Part shown: one piece after another, positions 10,795 to 21,240 of the stretch | How the letters are laid out: every line of letters starts with the position of its first letter | Numbering within the stretch: position 1 is the stretch's first letter | Origin: Dermanyssus gallinae | Lineage: Eukaryota; Arthropoda; Arachnida; Mesostigmata; Dermanyssidae | Length of the DNA: 64,000 bases | Direction: 5' to 3' | NCBI GenBank assembly: GCA_003439945.1 | Contig: QVRM01007040.1 | Span: forward strand, 432,001-496,000 | Program-made: the position numbers and the translations under genes | Notes under the pieces: model-generated | Told to the model about the DNA's origin: nothing | Databases searched by the model: none | Seen by the model: only the letters and a program-made list of their open reading frames with translations

Positions 10795-11240
10795 GGTAAA
10801 GCCAGCATTTCTAAAGCGAGTACTTGGCTTGGCGTCGAATTTGCGCAGCAGAAAAGTACACATGCTCCCGTGCTCAGTATCATTTATCGATTGACTCGAA
10901 CAGCCGCCCAGAAAACGCTCCGACAAGTGACATCTAAAAAAAGCCTCTTAAAACCCCAAAGAATCGTATTTATCACCAGCTACGACTAACCAGACCTGGA
11001 AAGAATCTTTCCGTTCATGCCGGCATTTTGGCACTCGCTACAGTGTTTACGGGTTTCGTCATCCATTATGTAAGTCCGCTGGGTTTCATGAACACAGAGA
11101 AGACTGCAAATGCCGTCGTTGTGGCGTCCGATGCACTCTGTGTCATCTCACCGACTGTACTGTACTGTAGAGAATTCGTGTCCTTCTCCTTCTCTATATC
11201 AGCTCTAGCGAAAATACTCATGAATCCTTTTTACCATGTG
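10795..11240 (+). mobile_element. LINE-A copy, C-terminal tail
   Basis: Homologous by eye to the end of the copy at 9.0-9.9 kb. It has PAFLKRVLGLASNL near 10,800, then a frame-shifted finger region around 11,085-11,160 reading GFHEHREDCKCRRCG and CTLCHLTDC. The shared tail ends ...tttttaccatg near 11,238. Only the distal ORF2 and 3' UTR remain. It lies in the same orientation as the previous copy and about 0.9 kb after it, so the pair may be independent insertions or a duplication. Confidence 0.6.
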
Positions 11241-12989
11241 TGTCCTACATATTATGTCCATATTTACATACACAAACAGGGTGCGTGCTAATACATAACT
11301 AAAGGAATGGAAAGCCTAAACGATCAAGAATCGTAAAAGATAATCGAGACTAACTCGATGACCAAATACGCACGTATGTTCCAGCAAATGTTTGCTTGTG
11401 CTGTGTGGGGCAAAAAAGGCCAACGAATGTTTGCTCACTCCAGTGCAGTATCAACACACTTGCAGAGCGGAAACGTAACTACGAAATGCCAGGTGATTGT
11501 CAATAACATAGCTCTCAAGACATCTACGCACCTGACAGACAAACCAGCGTTGATTATAATCCTTGTGGCTACGTGATGCGTTTGTGATGCTCCGACATCA
11601 AACATTCTTCTTAAGTTATTAACAATTGATCCTGTTGTACTTGTGTTACAATAGTTAAGCAGCGACGGCGACAAGGTCTGACAGGACAGGATCATACGTG
11701 TTCGCCCTGTGCAGAAATGAGAATGAGGCTAGCAGACTCTGGCAGCGCGCCATGTTCACGACGACCTGCCCTGCGGGCAACTCAGACTCACTCTCATTTA
11801 ATCAAGAGAGAGGAAAATTTCCGAACAACACGGCGACCGATAAAATTGATCATGTCATTCCTGGCTTCAGTGCGCCACAGCGTTCTACCAGTAATTGCGA
11901 GTCACTCAGTGACTCCCAGCCGGAAAGTGGTTCACGGCCATCTCCGGGGTAGAAGAGTTTGGGAGCGGATCCGTCGGAGCCGAGTGCCGAGTTTAGTGGA
12001 CATCGCATTGTTCCTGTCAAGCTTCCATGTCAAGCATCCTGCATTGTTCTGCGTTCTTTTCTCTCATTGACGTTCGTGCGACCTAGAGTAATGACATGAT
12101 AATGAGTTTTATCCTCATAATGCCAACTATAACGGAGAACAAATTGAATGTGAAAACCATTATATGTTTCGTGTATTTTATTATTATTATTATTATTATT
12201 ATTCATTTTTGTACACATCATACACCAAATGGTGGATGTGTAACTGTATGCGTCGAATGGTTTGCTGAGCCAGCGTCGACCTAAAACTGAAACACCTTCC
12301 AGCCGAACAGTCGCAGAAGACGCTCGAGAGAAGGGTCTCGGACGAGCTCCGCTTTCTCCAACCTATATTAGTTGACCGTTAGACTAATGTACTACAGAAG
12401 CCTTCGGGCTTTACGTTCCAACTCGAGCAAGGTGAGGATGTCGTTCTCTCAAAGAGGGTCCTTCACGTTAGCATAAACATAGCTGCACCCAGTCCGGGTG
12501 TTAATAATAATAATAATAATTTAAATTTATTCATTAAGTGATTGTTGGGGAAGTTTCTACAACATTGCCAATATATCTAGTGCACAGCTGGGCCTTGATT
12601 GAGATGCTTACCAACTTGCTTTGAGACTTGACAAGCTGGGCAGTTGGCCGCGTAAGTCCTATCTTGGTGCCACGCAGCTGCATATACTGTCATTGGCCGC
12701 AGATGCATACATTCTTGCATACATACACAAGTCAACCTCTTCCATATTTGTTTTTCATTTCTAAGTATATTATAAATATCTACATGAAGAAATTTCTAGT
12801 TCTGTCTATTAATCTAAAATGCTCCTCCCCAAGTTTCTACCATAAAATGCCTATCCCGTAAATCGCAATCGGCGCAACATTGAGAATAAAGAGCGCTGCC
12901 GCTGCCCGTAGCGAAAACATTTGCGGCCTGATAATCACTGCGGCTGCTTGCTTCTAATTCTCTCTCGAATATGCTTCTCAAACTAATAG
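11241..12989. other. No recognisable gene; small ATT/AAT microsatellites
   Basis: AT-rich spacer. (TTA)n lies at about 12,178-12,203 and (AAT)n at about 12,503-12,521. ORFs over these tracts, rich in Ile or Asn, are translation of simple repeats. No protein family is recognised. Confidence 0.45.
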
Positions 12990-13560
12990 CATTTGATGTT
13001 AAACAGGAAGCCTTATTTGTAAAGGTCCTGCTCTCAACTTTCAAGGCAATCATCTTTGGTCAAGCATTTGCCCCTTTTAAATTTAATAGTAAAGGTTTTT
13101 GCACTAGTTTACTTTCATTTGTAGTTAACTTAAGCCCTACTATTTGTTTTAAAGTGTGTTTGATCCGAAAGAGACTTTTTAAAACCACTTATCATCCGTG
13201 TACATCAGCATATTTGCCTAGTCTCTTGTCCAGCTGCCCCTCACTCGATCAGGTTGTTCTGCAAAAAGTGCTGACATGGGCAGGGGACTTTCTTTACTAA
13301 TTGCCCTGGGCTACTCTAACCAACTGCACCACCGCGCCTGAAATTCCAACGCCGTTGTCGCTTAGAACTCTATTCTCTTTCAGAATATCTGTTATCAAAC
13401 GCAGCATAGCCTCGGGCACGGCCTGCTTGGCCAGTTTTTCTAAAACCTTGTTTCTTGCTGACAGATCAAAGGCCGCCTGGACAGTGCAATCTATACGTTT
13501 CCAAGCAGCTCTCCTAACGGCGTGTGCGCTGTTCATTGGGAATTACCACCTCCCTTCTAG
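12990..13560 (-). mobile_element. LINE-A-like RT fragment
   Basis: The reverse frame 13,297-13,536 contains AAFDLSARNKVLEKLAKQAV and then GVGISGAVVQLVRVAQGN. This follows the palm layout FVDFKAAFDTA...KL...GVP...DG......GVAQGD of LINE-A at 29.4-29.6 kb. The first catalytic Asp context AAFD is preserved. Downstream on this strand the frame decays, with a poor YAD-like segment (KYADVHG) and stop codons. It is an inactive RT core fragment without recognisable ends. Confidence 0.55.
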
Positions 13561-14104
13561 AAATGACTCCAGCCGTATTTGTATTATACTTGAAGACCGT
13601 TTATACACACAACGATTTATTGCTATCCCGCTCTACGCCTCGGGCTCCATGCCCTGCCCGTTTCCTCCTCCATTCGGAACTAGTAGCAGCATGGTACGGA
13701 TACTAGTGAGTTTAGCAGATGTTTGTTCCTTATTAAATCAGTCCCGTTTGCTTTATCCCCGTAACGCCGTCTTAACGGCCTGCGCCATTGTTCTTATTTC
13801 CCGTTTTCGCTCACCCCTCACCAGCTCCGTTCCGTTACCTACGGCCCCTCGTACGTACGACTCTTTTAGGATTGGAGTTGGTGCCGACCCCCATCCCTGT
13901 AAAGTACGCTGCTAGTCTGTCTGGTTTGACGGAGCATTGCTACCTTTTACTTCTCCCCACCTATTTGTGTGGCTCTTCTTCTGCATCTCTCAGTAACTGA
14001 CTTTCCTCTCTCTCTCTCTCCCAACATTTTATTTCTTCTCACGGTGAACTTTTTCTCATATTTTTTTACCAGAACCTCATGCCTGTCTCAATTTAAAAGT
14101 ATAC
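13561..14104. other. Pyrimidine-rich strand, no supported gene
   Basis: The + strand is markedly C/T-rich, as in other places where a LINE lies on the reverse strand, so it may be the 5' continuation of the reverse RT fragment. I cannot identify motifs. Confidence 0.35.
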
Positions 14105-14106
14105 TA

Positions 14107-14204
<98 letters not shown>

Positions 14205-14205
14205 C
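14105..14205. repeat. (ATT)n microsatellite, about 33 units
   Basis: An almost uninterrupted trinucleotide array. The Ile-rich ORF across it is a translation of the repeat and not a gene. Confidence 0.95.
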
Positions 14206-14275
14206 ATTAACATGCACATCAAAGACAACTAGTGCTTCTTTTTCTCATCTTGCTAGTTCGGCTATTAACTGAAGT

Positions 14276-14287
14276 GCTGGGCATGCT
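14276..14287. repeat. Target-site duplication of SINE copy 3, left
   Basis: GCTGGGCATGCT, repeated exactly at 14,453-14,464 on the other side of the SINE. Twelve bases is a normal TSD length for target-primed retroposition. Confidence 0.9.
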
Positions 14288-14452
14288 TTCGGGGCTGACT
14301 CTCAGCCAAGATTTAACGTCCATGGGACTGCTTTTTCGCATTGCTTTATAGACAGAATAATAAATACAAATGTGCAACGGTGAGGCTCGAACCCGCGCAC
14401 CTATGTGTCTCCTCCGATCGCGAGGCGCAGGCCGAATGCACCACGCCACCGG
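14288..14452 (-). mobile_element. tRNA-derived SINE, copy 3, with perfect TSD
   Basis: Reverse-oriented 165-bp copy. Its head CCGGTGGCGTGGTGCATTCG lacks only the first few bases. B box GGTTCGAGCCTC is near 14,390 and the tail hairpin GGCTGAGAGTCAGCC is near 14,295. It is bounded by identical 12-bp duplications and sits inside a LINE-A 3' tail. An intact version of that tail, without the SINE, exists at 44.5-44.7 kb, which confirms the insertion. Confidence 0.9.
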
Positions 14453-14464
14453 GCTGGGCATGCT
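14453..14464. repeat. Target-site duplication of SINE copy 3, right
   Basis: Exact repeat of 14,276-14,287. Confidence 0.9.
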
Positions 14465-15620
14465 ACGGCGTGGTATCTGTTGCACCACCCTAAGCACCTC
14501 GCGCACCTATAACACTTCTGAAGATAATTTAATGCTTTCGTGCCGCATAACACGTAATGAAACCCGTGGGCTGCAAACGCTGTAGTTAGATGTCTCTCAT
14601 CTGCTGCTTGCCTGGTCGTACTTCTCATCGCTAGTTCCTGTGTTATAAGAGTCCCCCCTTTGAGATACACACCATTTTATTCCTACAAGAATTGGCTAAC
14701 TCGTTTCTAATTGCCGCTGCCGCTAGAACTGCTTTTTTCATTCTGCTCGCTATAAGGTTTCGAAAACTGCTACAATTCGATGTTATAGTGACCCTTAGAT
14801 AAGCGAATTTATTTACAAAATTTGCTGCATTACCCCGGCTTGAAGAACGTCGCCTTCTGCCAATCGGCCATCTCCGAAACTTATTTGCTACTGTCTTTTG
14901 CCAGTTAATGTTGAGCCTTAATCCCGTTCATATAATTAGTTAGTCTCTCCAGTCCCTGTTTAACCCTAAATATACTTCCGCCATGGATCGCAACGTCATC
15001 TGCGTACATTAAAGTACTTGCCCACTCTCGAGTCTGCCCGGTTAGGTAGTCCTCCAAATAGTACTGAAGCCATGGGCCACTCCTGTAGTCTGCATTGCGT
15101 TTTCCATAATCCCTATACCATTATTGAGGCATGCTGTACTCTCCCTACGAATGCTGCCCAAAAATTTAACCGACAGATACGGAACTCTATAATTTTGCTT
15201 CTCGGCGCTAGCTCATAGACGGCCTTAAGGTCTATAAATACCGCGTATAAAAATCTTCTCGACTCGGATAGTTTCCCAAGTCTCTGTTAGCAATTAGCGC
15301 GAGTCCGTATGGATAGGGTTCAATATTTTAAACCCCTGTTGTTTATCTGGTACTGAAATTCTGGTTTCAAGGAAGTACTCGACTCTATCTTATATTATCC
15401 CCGAGAATAAACATATAAAACAACTTTTATTATGAAATTCCGTTCCAACTTCCTGGCTCTGTTTTTGTGCTTTTCCTTTTAGGTATAAAAATAAGCGCAT
15501 CTCCCTTCCATGCTTTAGGCATTTTCTGGTATTTCAGGCATTTGTAAAATAGAACTTATTAGCATGGTGCCAGTGCCAATGTTTGCGTTAAATGTTCGTT
15601 TCTTATCAGATCGTTCCTGG

Positions 15621-16040
15621 CCGCTTTGCCTCTGGGCGCTCTTTCAATTCTCCTAACAACGTTTCGATTCGGTGACTGCACAAATTACCCATTCCCGTGC
15701 GAATTCTGTATCATTGTCCCAAGACCCATTGTATAATTTTATTTCTTCGACAATTAAAATCTCCAGCTAGCAGGGTGGTGTCGGCTCCCTGCAGCGCACT
15801 AGCAAAATGCTTAATCAGTCCAAGATTATCCCAAAGCCAAAGTGTTAAATGCTTTTGCAAATCTGTACCCCCCCCCCCCAATCTTTTCACGCTCGAATTT
15901 ACCATTTTATTATTCTGCATCCGTCACAAATACATAATTTATCATTACCGGCGATCCTATCTTACATTCAAAGCTCGAACGTCCACTGCACTTAATGTTC
16001 AAAAACCCAGCCTCAAACAACCTCCTGAAATGCCTAAAAA

Positions 16041-16075
<35 letters not shown>

Positions 16076-16622
16076 CCATTTATATAACATTGTTATGTTA
16101 GCTCTTTGGTGTGAACAATTGTCTCCGCGGGTAGTCACGGATTCTTTAACCCAGGATTAGCCCGGTTCACCAATGTACACCGAACATATATGTTGCATTT
16201 CCACGTTAAATGCTGTTTGTTAGATTACAAATGTTGCAATAAATTGGCCCGTTAGGTCGGAAGACATTGCGTGTGCGGGGACGTCCGGCTTAACAGCTAG
16301 ATTAGTGACGTATTCATATATGTTAATTATGGGAAAAACAATTGCTCCCTGTGCACGTGTACACTTCTGACCTGTTAGCTCTCTTACCCGGGCCCAGTCC
16401 AGCTCAGCAGGGTGCCTAAAACCGCAGCGTTGCCCTGTTGGACGTACGTGAAGAGCCTCTGTTGAAGGTGCTTCTCGGATCACTTCTTTCCTGTGGCGAG
16501 GATGAGTGCTTTTTCAAGGTTTTTAATGAATTTCCCATAGATATGTTCCGTTCTCCCTAATGTTTTAAATCCGTTTGATCTGGTTTGGGAGCGCCGCGAC
16601 CGATTAGACTACTATAGATATT

Positions 16623-16624
<2 letters not shown>
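15621..16624. other. No recognisable gene; (TA)n at 16,043-16,072
   Basis: Upstream of the LINE-A copy and before the mariner. A C9-10 run lies near 15,870-15,880. No coding motif is supported. Confidence 0.4.

Positions 16625-16672
<48 letters not shown>
16625..16672. repeat. (AT)n microsatellite abutting mariner left end
   Basis: The array runs directly into the TA dinucleotide at 16,671-16,672 that precedes the mariner TIR, as expected for a TA-targeting element landing in (AT)n. Confidence 0.9.
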
Positions 16673-16675
<3 letters not shown>

Positions 16676-17357
16676 TTAGTTCTACAAGTTCTTAAAACGA
16701 GCTTTTCAGAATTCGATTTTTTTCGCGCTTTCACCGCTATTGGAAACGGCAACTTTTCGAATGCTAGCAGTCAAACTATTATGATGATTGGCCGTTGCGA
16801 TTTCGTTTGATCGCTTTTCCCGTGCAACGTATCGGCGTGATTTTGAAAAATTGAGAAAAAAGATAATTCTGGTCGACTACCTTGAGAGCGGTAAAACGAT
16901 CACGGGAGAATATTATGCAAGATTGTTGGACTGCCTGAAGCTAGAACTCATGGTGAAACGGCCCGCTTTGCAGAAGAAGGTTGTCCTGTTTCACCAGGAC
17001 AATGCTCCCGCACACAAGTCGCGGCAAGCAACGGCAAAACTGGCCCAACTGAGGTTCGAACTTATTGAACAACCTTCCTATTCTCCAGACCTGGCCCCCT
17101 CTGATTATTTTCTCTTCAGACATTTGAAGAATCGTCTCGGTGGAAAGCGTTTTTCCAGCAATGAAGAGGTTACAACTGCTGTCAATGCCTATTTTCAGTC
17201 TAAAGACGCAGAATTTTACTCAAGAGGTATAAATGCTCTGAAATATCGGTGGGAAAAGTGTATTGAGCTTCTCGAGGAGTATATCAAATAAGAAAAAATT
17301 AAAAACAAGATTTGGAAAATTCTTGGTTTTCATTTTAAAAACTTGTGGAACTACCTG
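16673..17357 (+). mobile_element. Mariner element, intact ends, internally deleted
   Basis: The left end CAGTTAGTTCTACAAGTTCT and the inverted right end (reverse complement CAGGTAGTTCCACAAGTTTT) match at all but about four of 20 positions, and both are flanked by TA. These are standard mariner TIRs and TSDs. At 685 bp the element is roughly half the usual 1.3 kb. The missing part is the N-terminal DNA-binding domain and the first catalytic Asp region. It would be non-autonomous, but its ends could still be substrates for a related transposase. Confidence 0.9.
16788..17291 (+). pseudogene. Mariner transposase, C-terminal catalytic part
   Basis: A 167-codon open frame with no ATG; it opens after a TGA. 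Catalytic motifs are LFHQDNAPAHKS (second Asp, residue 71) and YSPDLAPSDYFLF (third Asp, residue 106). The 34 residues between these two aspartates give the D34D signature of mariner. LVDYLESGKTITGEYYARLL upstream and GGKRFSSNEEV downstream are also family-typical. The first catalytic Asp and both HTH units are lost, so the protein could not catalyse transposition. The frame ends with YIK and a stop just before the right TIR. The open frame suggests that the copy is relatively young. Confidence 0.9.
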
Positions 17358-17460
17358 TATATATATAAATATATAGAATTTGTGTGCACGCTCATAAGGA
17401 GACAATTGTTACCTCTTACACATAATCAATTAAAATAAAACATATAGACTTTTATTTGCT

Positions 17461-18450
17461 TATATATATATATTGGGTTTATCCACATGTCAGTTCCGAT
17501 TAGTCAGCCATTTTTCAAGGCAGATGTCGTTACAACAAAAAGCTTTTATTGAAAGCGGTATTGCCCACTTTGTTCAACTACCTTAGTCCAACGTTCAGAT
17601 AAGCTCATGATTCTATACCACCAGGAGGTAGCGTCCTGGCTTCCGAAGTAATTGTCTTAATACGTTTTAACACCTTCCAAAGAATCGAATTCTTTGCCAT
17701 TAAGGGAATTTTAAAAGGACCGAAACAGATGATGATCCGATGGAGCAAGGTAAGGACTGTACGCAGGATGTGGCAAAATATCCCATCCAGATTCCATTAA
17801 CTTCTTGGTGGTGAGCAAAAATGTGTGCGGTCTTGCATTGTCGTGGTGGAAAGTCACTCCTCGTCTGTTCGCCAAATCCGGCCGCTTCTGGTCAATTGCC
17901 CTCTGAAGTATTTTATCGTATTGATAATTTCGTTTAGTTGTAACAGCTCACAATAGATCACCCCCTTCGCATGCCACCAAAAACTTAACATCACTTTCCT
18001 TGTATGGTGTCCGGGCATGGCAGTTGCTTGGGGCTCACTCTCTTTTTCTAGTACACGCTTCTCCAGCTGAGCGCGTGCGGCCCCATGCATCCAACTTGCT
18101 GACGAATTCCATGGAGATGCCTTTGAACGGAGGTCTGTGGTACGTCGACAATGGCCACGATCTTGCGCAGCGTCCACTGTCACATGACGGCCGGGCCGGT
18201 CTTGAGCGTTAACGTCAAAATCGCCGTTCCTAAACCAGACAAACCACTATTGGACTGTCCTGTCTGTTACTGCCTCTTCGCCACACACTTCACATATCTT
18301 GGTTACGACTTGGGTTGCATTATTTTCTTTCCAGAAATAAAATAGCACAAAATGCCGAAAATACACATTTAACTTGGTATAATGCAGCGCAGGTCTGCTC
18401 TTACCGCCATGTAAACAAACAACTTGAAGTGCTTCGGATGGTTTCGGAGG
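17461..18450 (-). mobile_element. Second mariner relic, different subfamily
   Basis: On the reverse strand one frame contains SFWWHAKGVIYCELLQLNEI. Across frameshifts it continues with HDNARPHTFLLT (second Asp) and ILPHPAYSPYLAPSDHHLFR (third Asp), ending near 17,540 with SLSERWTKVVEQSGQYRF. These are mariner catalytic motifs, but WD.KGVIYYELL plus HDNARPH is a different lineage from the copy just to the left. The right-hand element end (reverse orientation) is probably near 17,474, where an (AT)n tract meets TTGGGTTTATCCACATGTCA. The other TIR is not found. The copy is inactive. Confidence 0.8.
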
Positions 18451-19010
18451 ACAATGTTTGAACTCAGCAGAGGATACGAAATGAACTTCGTCCTACCGCA
18501 AGGGCGTATGATCTCATGAGAGCACGCGCGGCCTTAAGTTCTAGCCTCCTGCCGGATGCCGGTTGATTTGCTGCCATCGCACCAGTCATTCAGCGTCCAG
18601 TTAATTTGGCGAGGATCTCTGGCTCCGGGTATGAGGCCTCAGTCAGCAGCAAAATCAGCGGCAGGTGAGGTGCCATTGCAACAATCTCCTGCACCACCGT
18701 CTCGACCCCGAATTACATTGATAATCGTATCCTATTTACAACGACGGTGGCTTAGATGGTTTACGTACTGTTCGAAACAAGGCTCGTTGTTGCCAACAGA
18801 ACCGTCGAATGAAGACAGACGAAAATGCGGGTTCACACACTCACTGAATCTTTTTTATTATAATTCGCGATACGACAGAGAGCAATACGGCAGCGCCGCC
18901 TCTCTTCGTAGTATTGCCTAGCCAACTCACACTCTATGTCCCGGCGGTTAGCGCTAAGCTGTTTCGCCGCCGGAACTCATATACAGTACACACTTAACAA
19001 TACCGCTGCG
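18451..19010 (+). other. Unassigned open frame 18,556-18,921
   Basis: A 121-residue forward frame without a recognisable domain. It contains CAG|GTGAGG near 18,664, which resembles a splice donor, but no acceptor or homologous motif supports a gene. It could be part of an unknown repeat. I do not assign a function. Confidence 0.2.
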
Positions 19011-19030
19011 CTAAATATATATATATATAT

Positions 19031-19066
19031 CTCAATCTACCTGCGCCTGCTCAACAATCACTCAAC

Positions 19067-19071
<5 letters not shown>
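19031..19071 (+). repeat. 41-bp unit inside (AT)n, outer copy
   Basis: The unit begins CTCAATCTACCTGCGCCTGC and ends in ...CACTCAACTAAAT. The same unit recurs at about 19,571-19,611 and 19,670-19,710 on this strand, and inverted at about 19,484-19,524, always separated by (AT)n. It belongs to the palindrome complex that follows. Confidence 0.8.
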
Positions 19072-19096
<25 letters not shown>

Positions 19097-19098
<2 letters not shown>

Positions 19099-19454
19099 CT
19101 AATGCCCGTCTAGAACTTGTTACGAGTGTTGCATACTGGAAGGCCGCGGGTAGAAGTTTGTATTTGCGCGCCATGATGATGATGATCTCTGCATGTTACC
19201 ACGACGCCCGCCCCTGCGCTGTTCGCGTGCAGTCACGGTGCCGGCCGTCAGCAATATAAAAGAGATGCGCGCCATTTCAACAACCCTTGACCTTGCTATC
19301 TCGAGCTTTCGGCGTAACGTATCCTCAGCGATCCCTCAGCCCGGCGGCGACCGGGACGTCCGACGGCGTGGCAGCGACAGCGGCGTGAGCGTGGCAGTGG
19401 TACTGCCCTAGGGTCGTGAGTGAGCGTAGCAAGCAGGCGCAGGTAAATTGAGAT

Positions 19455-19485
<31 letters not shown>

Positions 19486-19526
19486 TTAGTTGAGTGATTG
19501 TTGAGCAGGCGCAGGTAGATTGAGAT

Positions 19527-19574
<48 letters not shown>

Positions 19575-19607
19575 AATCTACCTGCGCCTGCTCAACAATC
19601 ACTCAAC

Positions 19608-19669
<62 letters not shown>

Positions 19670-19708
19670 CTCAATCTACCTGCGCCTGCTCAACAATCAC
19701 TCAACTAA

Positions 19709-19739
<31 letters not shown>

Positions 19740-20097
19740 ATCTCAATTTACCTGCGCCTGCTTGCTACGCTCACTCACGACCCTAGGGCAGTACCACTGC
19801 CACGCTCACGCCGCTGTCGCTGCCACGCCGTCGGACGTCCCGGTCGCCGCCGGGCTGAGGGATCGCTGAGGATACGTTACGCCGAAAGCTCGAGATAGCA
19901 AGGTCAAGGGTTGTTGAAATGGCGCGCATCTCTTTTATATTGCTGACGGCCGGCACCGTGACTGCACGCGAACAGCGCAGGGGCGGGCGTCGTGGTAACA
20001 TGCAGAGATCATCATCATCATGGCGCGCAAATACAAACTTCTACCCGCGGCCTTCCAGTATGCAACACTCGTAACAAGTTCTAGACGGGCATTAGTA
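19097..20097. repeat. 1,001-bp near-perfect palindrome (two ~460-500 bp arms)
   Basis: The left arm starts TACTAATGCCCGTCTAGAAC and the right arm ends with its exact reverse complement. The axis is at 19,597. The 219-bp frames at 19,193-19,411 (+) and 19,783-20,001 (-) encode identical 72-residue peptides, so this part of the arms is identical. Each arm carries a TATAAAAG box (19,255 forward and its mirror at about 19,932-19,939) pointing towards the centre. The central ~150-200 bp is (AT)n with the 41-bp units and is not perfectly symmetric. It could be a foldback/MITE-like element with terminal TA, a recent inverted duplication, or an assembly artefact. No transposase is present. Confidence 0.9.
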
Positions 20098-20507
20098 CAA
20101 GGTTACTGCCCAAGTCTTCAATCTTTCTCTTCGTTGTTCCTTCCAAAATAGCTTTCACCCACTACAATGGACTTGTGCCAGCTTTTTTCTCACTCTTCAA
20201 AACTTTTTTAATGTGTTATTCGGAATCGAGTCGACTTGCTTCTGTGACTTTTCTGTATCTCCTGTATAGTCTCGAGACGTTGTCCTTCAAATTTGAAAAT
20301 ACGTGAGAACAAAAACGGTCGCACGGAGCCAGGCCCGGTGTATAGAAAGGTTGCGGCTATGTAGATATCCCAATTTTCATAACAAAATATTCTAGGGTAT
20401 CTAGATAAATATAAATATTTAGACGTGACTATAGCGTCGAGGGGAGAATTTTTGAGAGAGGAAGAAGTGTTAAGAATAAAGAAATCAGATAAGGGTAGTA
20501 ATTCGGT

Positions 20508-20523
20508 AAGGTAAAAACGTCTA
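20508..20523. repeat. Target-site duplication of SINE copy 4, left
   Basis: AAGGTAAAAACGTCTA. The partner at 20,695-20,710 differs at one position. Confidence 0.85.
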
Positions 20524-20694
20524 AATCCTTTCGGAGCTGACTCTCAGTCAAGATTTAACGTTCATGGGACTGCTTTTTGCATTGCTTCATAGACGGACCC
20601 CCATAAATACAAACGTGCAACGGTGGGGCTCGAACCCGCGCACCTATGTGTCTCCTCCGGTCGCGAGGCGCAGACGCATGCCACCACGCTCGAC
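20524..20694 (-). mobile_element. tRNA-derived SINE, copy 4, with 16-bp TSD
   Basis: Reverse-oriented 171-bp copy reading GTCGAGCGTGGTGGCATGCG at its head, B box GGTTCGAGCCCC, and tail GTTAAATCTTGACTGAGAGT followed by CAGCTCCGAAAGGA. The TSD fixes both ends. The true SINE start is therefore GTCGAGC, and the 3' end lies a few bases after the terminal hairpin, without a poly(A) tail. Confidence 0.9.
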
Positions 20695-20710
20695 AAGGTA
20701 CAAACGTCTA
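20695..20710. repeat. Target-site duplication of SINE copy 4, right
   Basis: AAGGTACAAACGTCTA, matching the left copy in 15 of 16 positions. Confidence 0.85.
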
Positions 20711-21240
20711 CGGAACTTCAATAGATATGTCGTTACCGGAAATATTGGGAAGGCAATAAATATGTGAGAGCTGACATTTGCACACGCTCTGATACATAGC
20801 GCGTCTATAGAGAAAATTAGAAGGGACTCAAAGGGAAGTAATTAGGTTTTCATAGGGGTACCCTTTTAATCGTAGCAGAGAGTTTCTTAAAGGAGAGGGC
20901 GGAACGTTAAGCTTTGTCGGAAATAGGAGTAAGCTGCGGTATTGTAGTAGAAATCGGACATTAAATAACTGACGACGGGTTAAAAAGATACAGTGGGTAA
21001 AAATGCAATAGTAGTAATAGAGTAAAAACTACGTAGGACAGGATGGTGGAATTTGCCACAAGACAGATCGAATTCAGTAGTGAACCATGGACAGACGCTG
21101 CTGTATTCAGTTGGCAAATCGAATGTAGGCAAAGACAGCATATGCACAGAAGTGGCGGACAACACTGAGAAGAAAACTACTTTAGAGAAAGCATACGGCA
21201 ATAGGAAATCGGAAAGGATATATCTCCATATATTCACACG

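Larger units (their letters stand above)
14215..15620 (-). mobile_element. LINE-A copy, RT core to finger, with nested SINE
   Basis: On the reverse strand, from the 5' side: RRFLYAVFIDLKAVYELAPR at about 15,200-15,270 (RT palm; the usual AAFD is altered to AVYE), then YADDVAIHGGSIFRVKQGLE at about 14,960-15,010, which keeps the catalytic YADD. Next come FVNKFAYLRVTITSNCSSF and ASRMKKAVLAAAAIRNELAN. The C-terminal finger follows at 14,480-14,570: HGFHYVLCGTKALN then CYRCARCLGWCNRYHAVAC. The tail continues past a SINE to about 14,215. Stops and frameshifts are present. The tail is shared with the fragment at 44.5-44.7 kb. Confidence 0.7.
20380..21240 (+). mobile_element. LINE-B relic, RT thumb region, interrupted by SINE
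   Basis: Upstream of the SINE a frame reads YKYLDVTIASRGEFLREEEV. Downstream a frame reads NRYVVTGNIGKAINM and later REFLKGEGGTLSF. The same order, NRYVATRDIWKAMYVTGL then GSFLKERAKR, occurs on the reverse strand at 39.7-39.9 kb, so both are copies of one LINE family. This is the portion after the YADD motif (YLGV box and thumb). No catalytic residues remain. A SINE with a 16-bp TSD splits it. Confidence 0.6.

Noticed and set aside
18556..18921. 121-residue forward ORF as a host gene
   Set aside because: No motif, no paired splice sites and no conserved context. It is kept only as an unassigned open frame.
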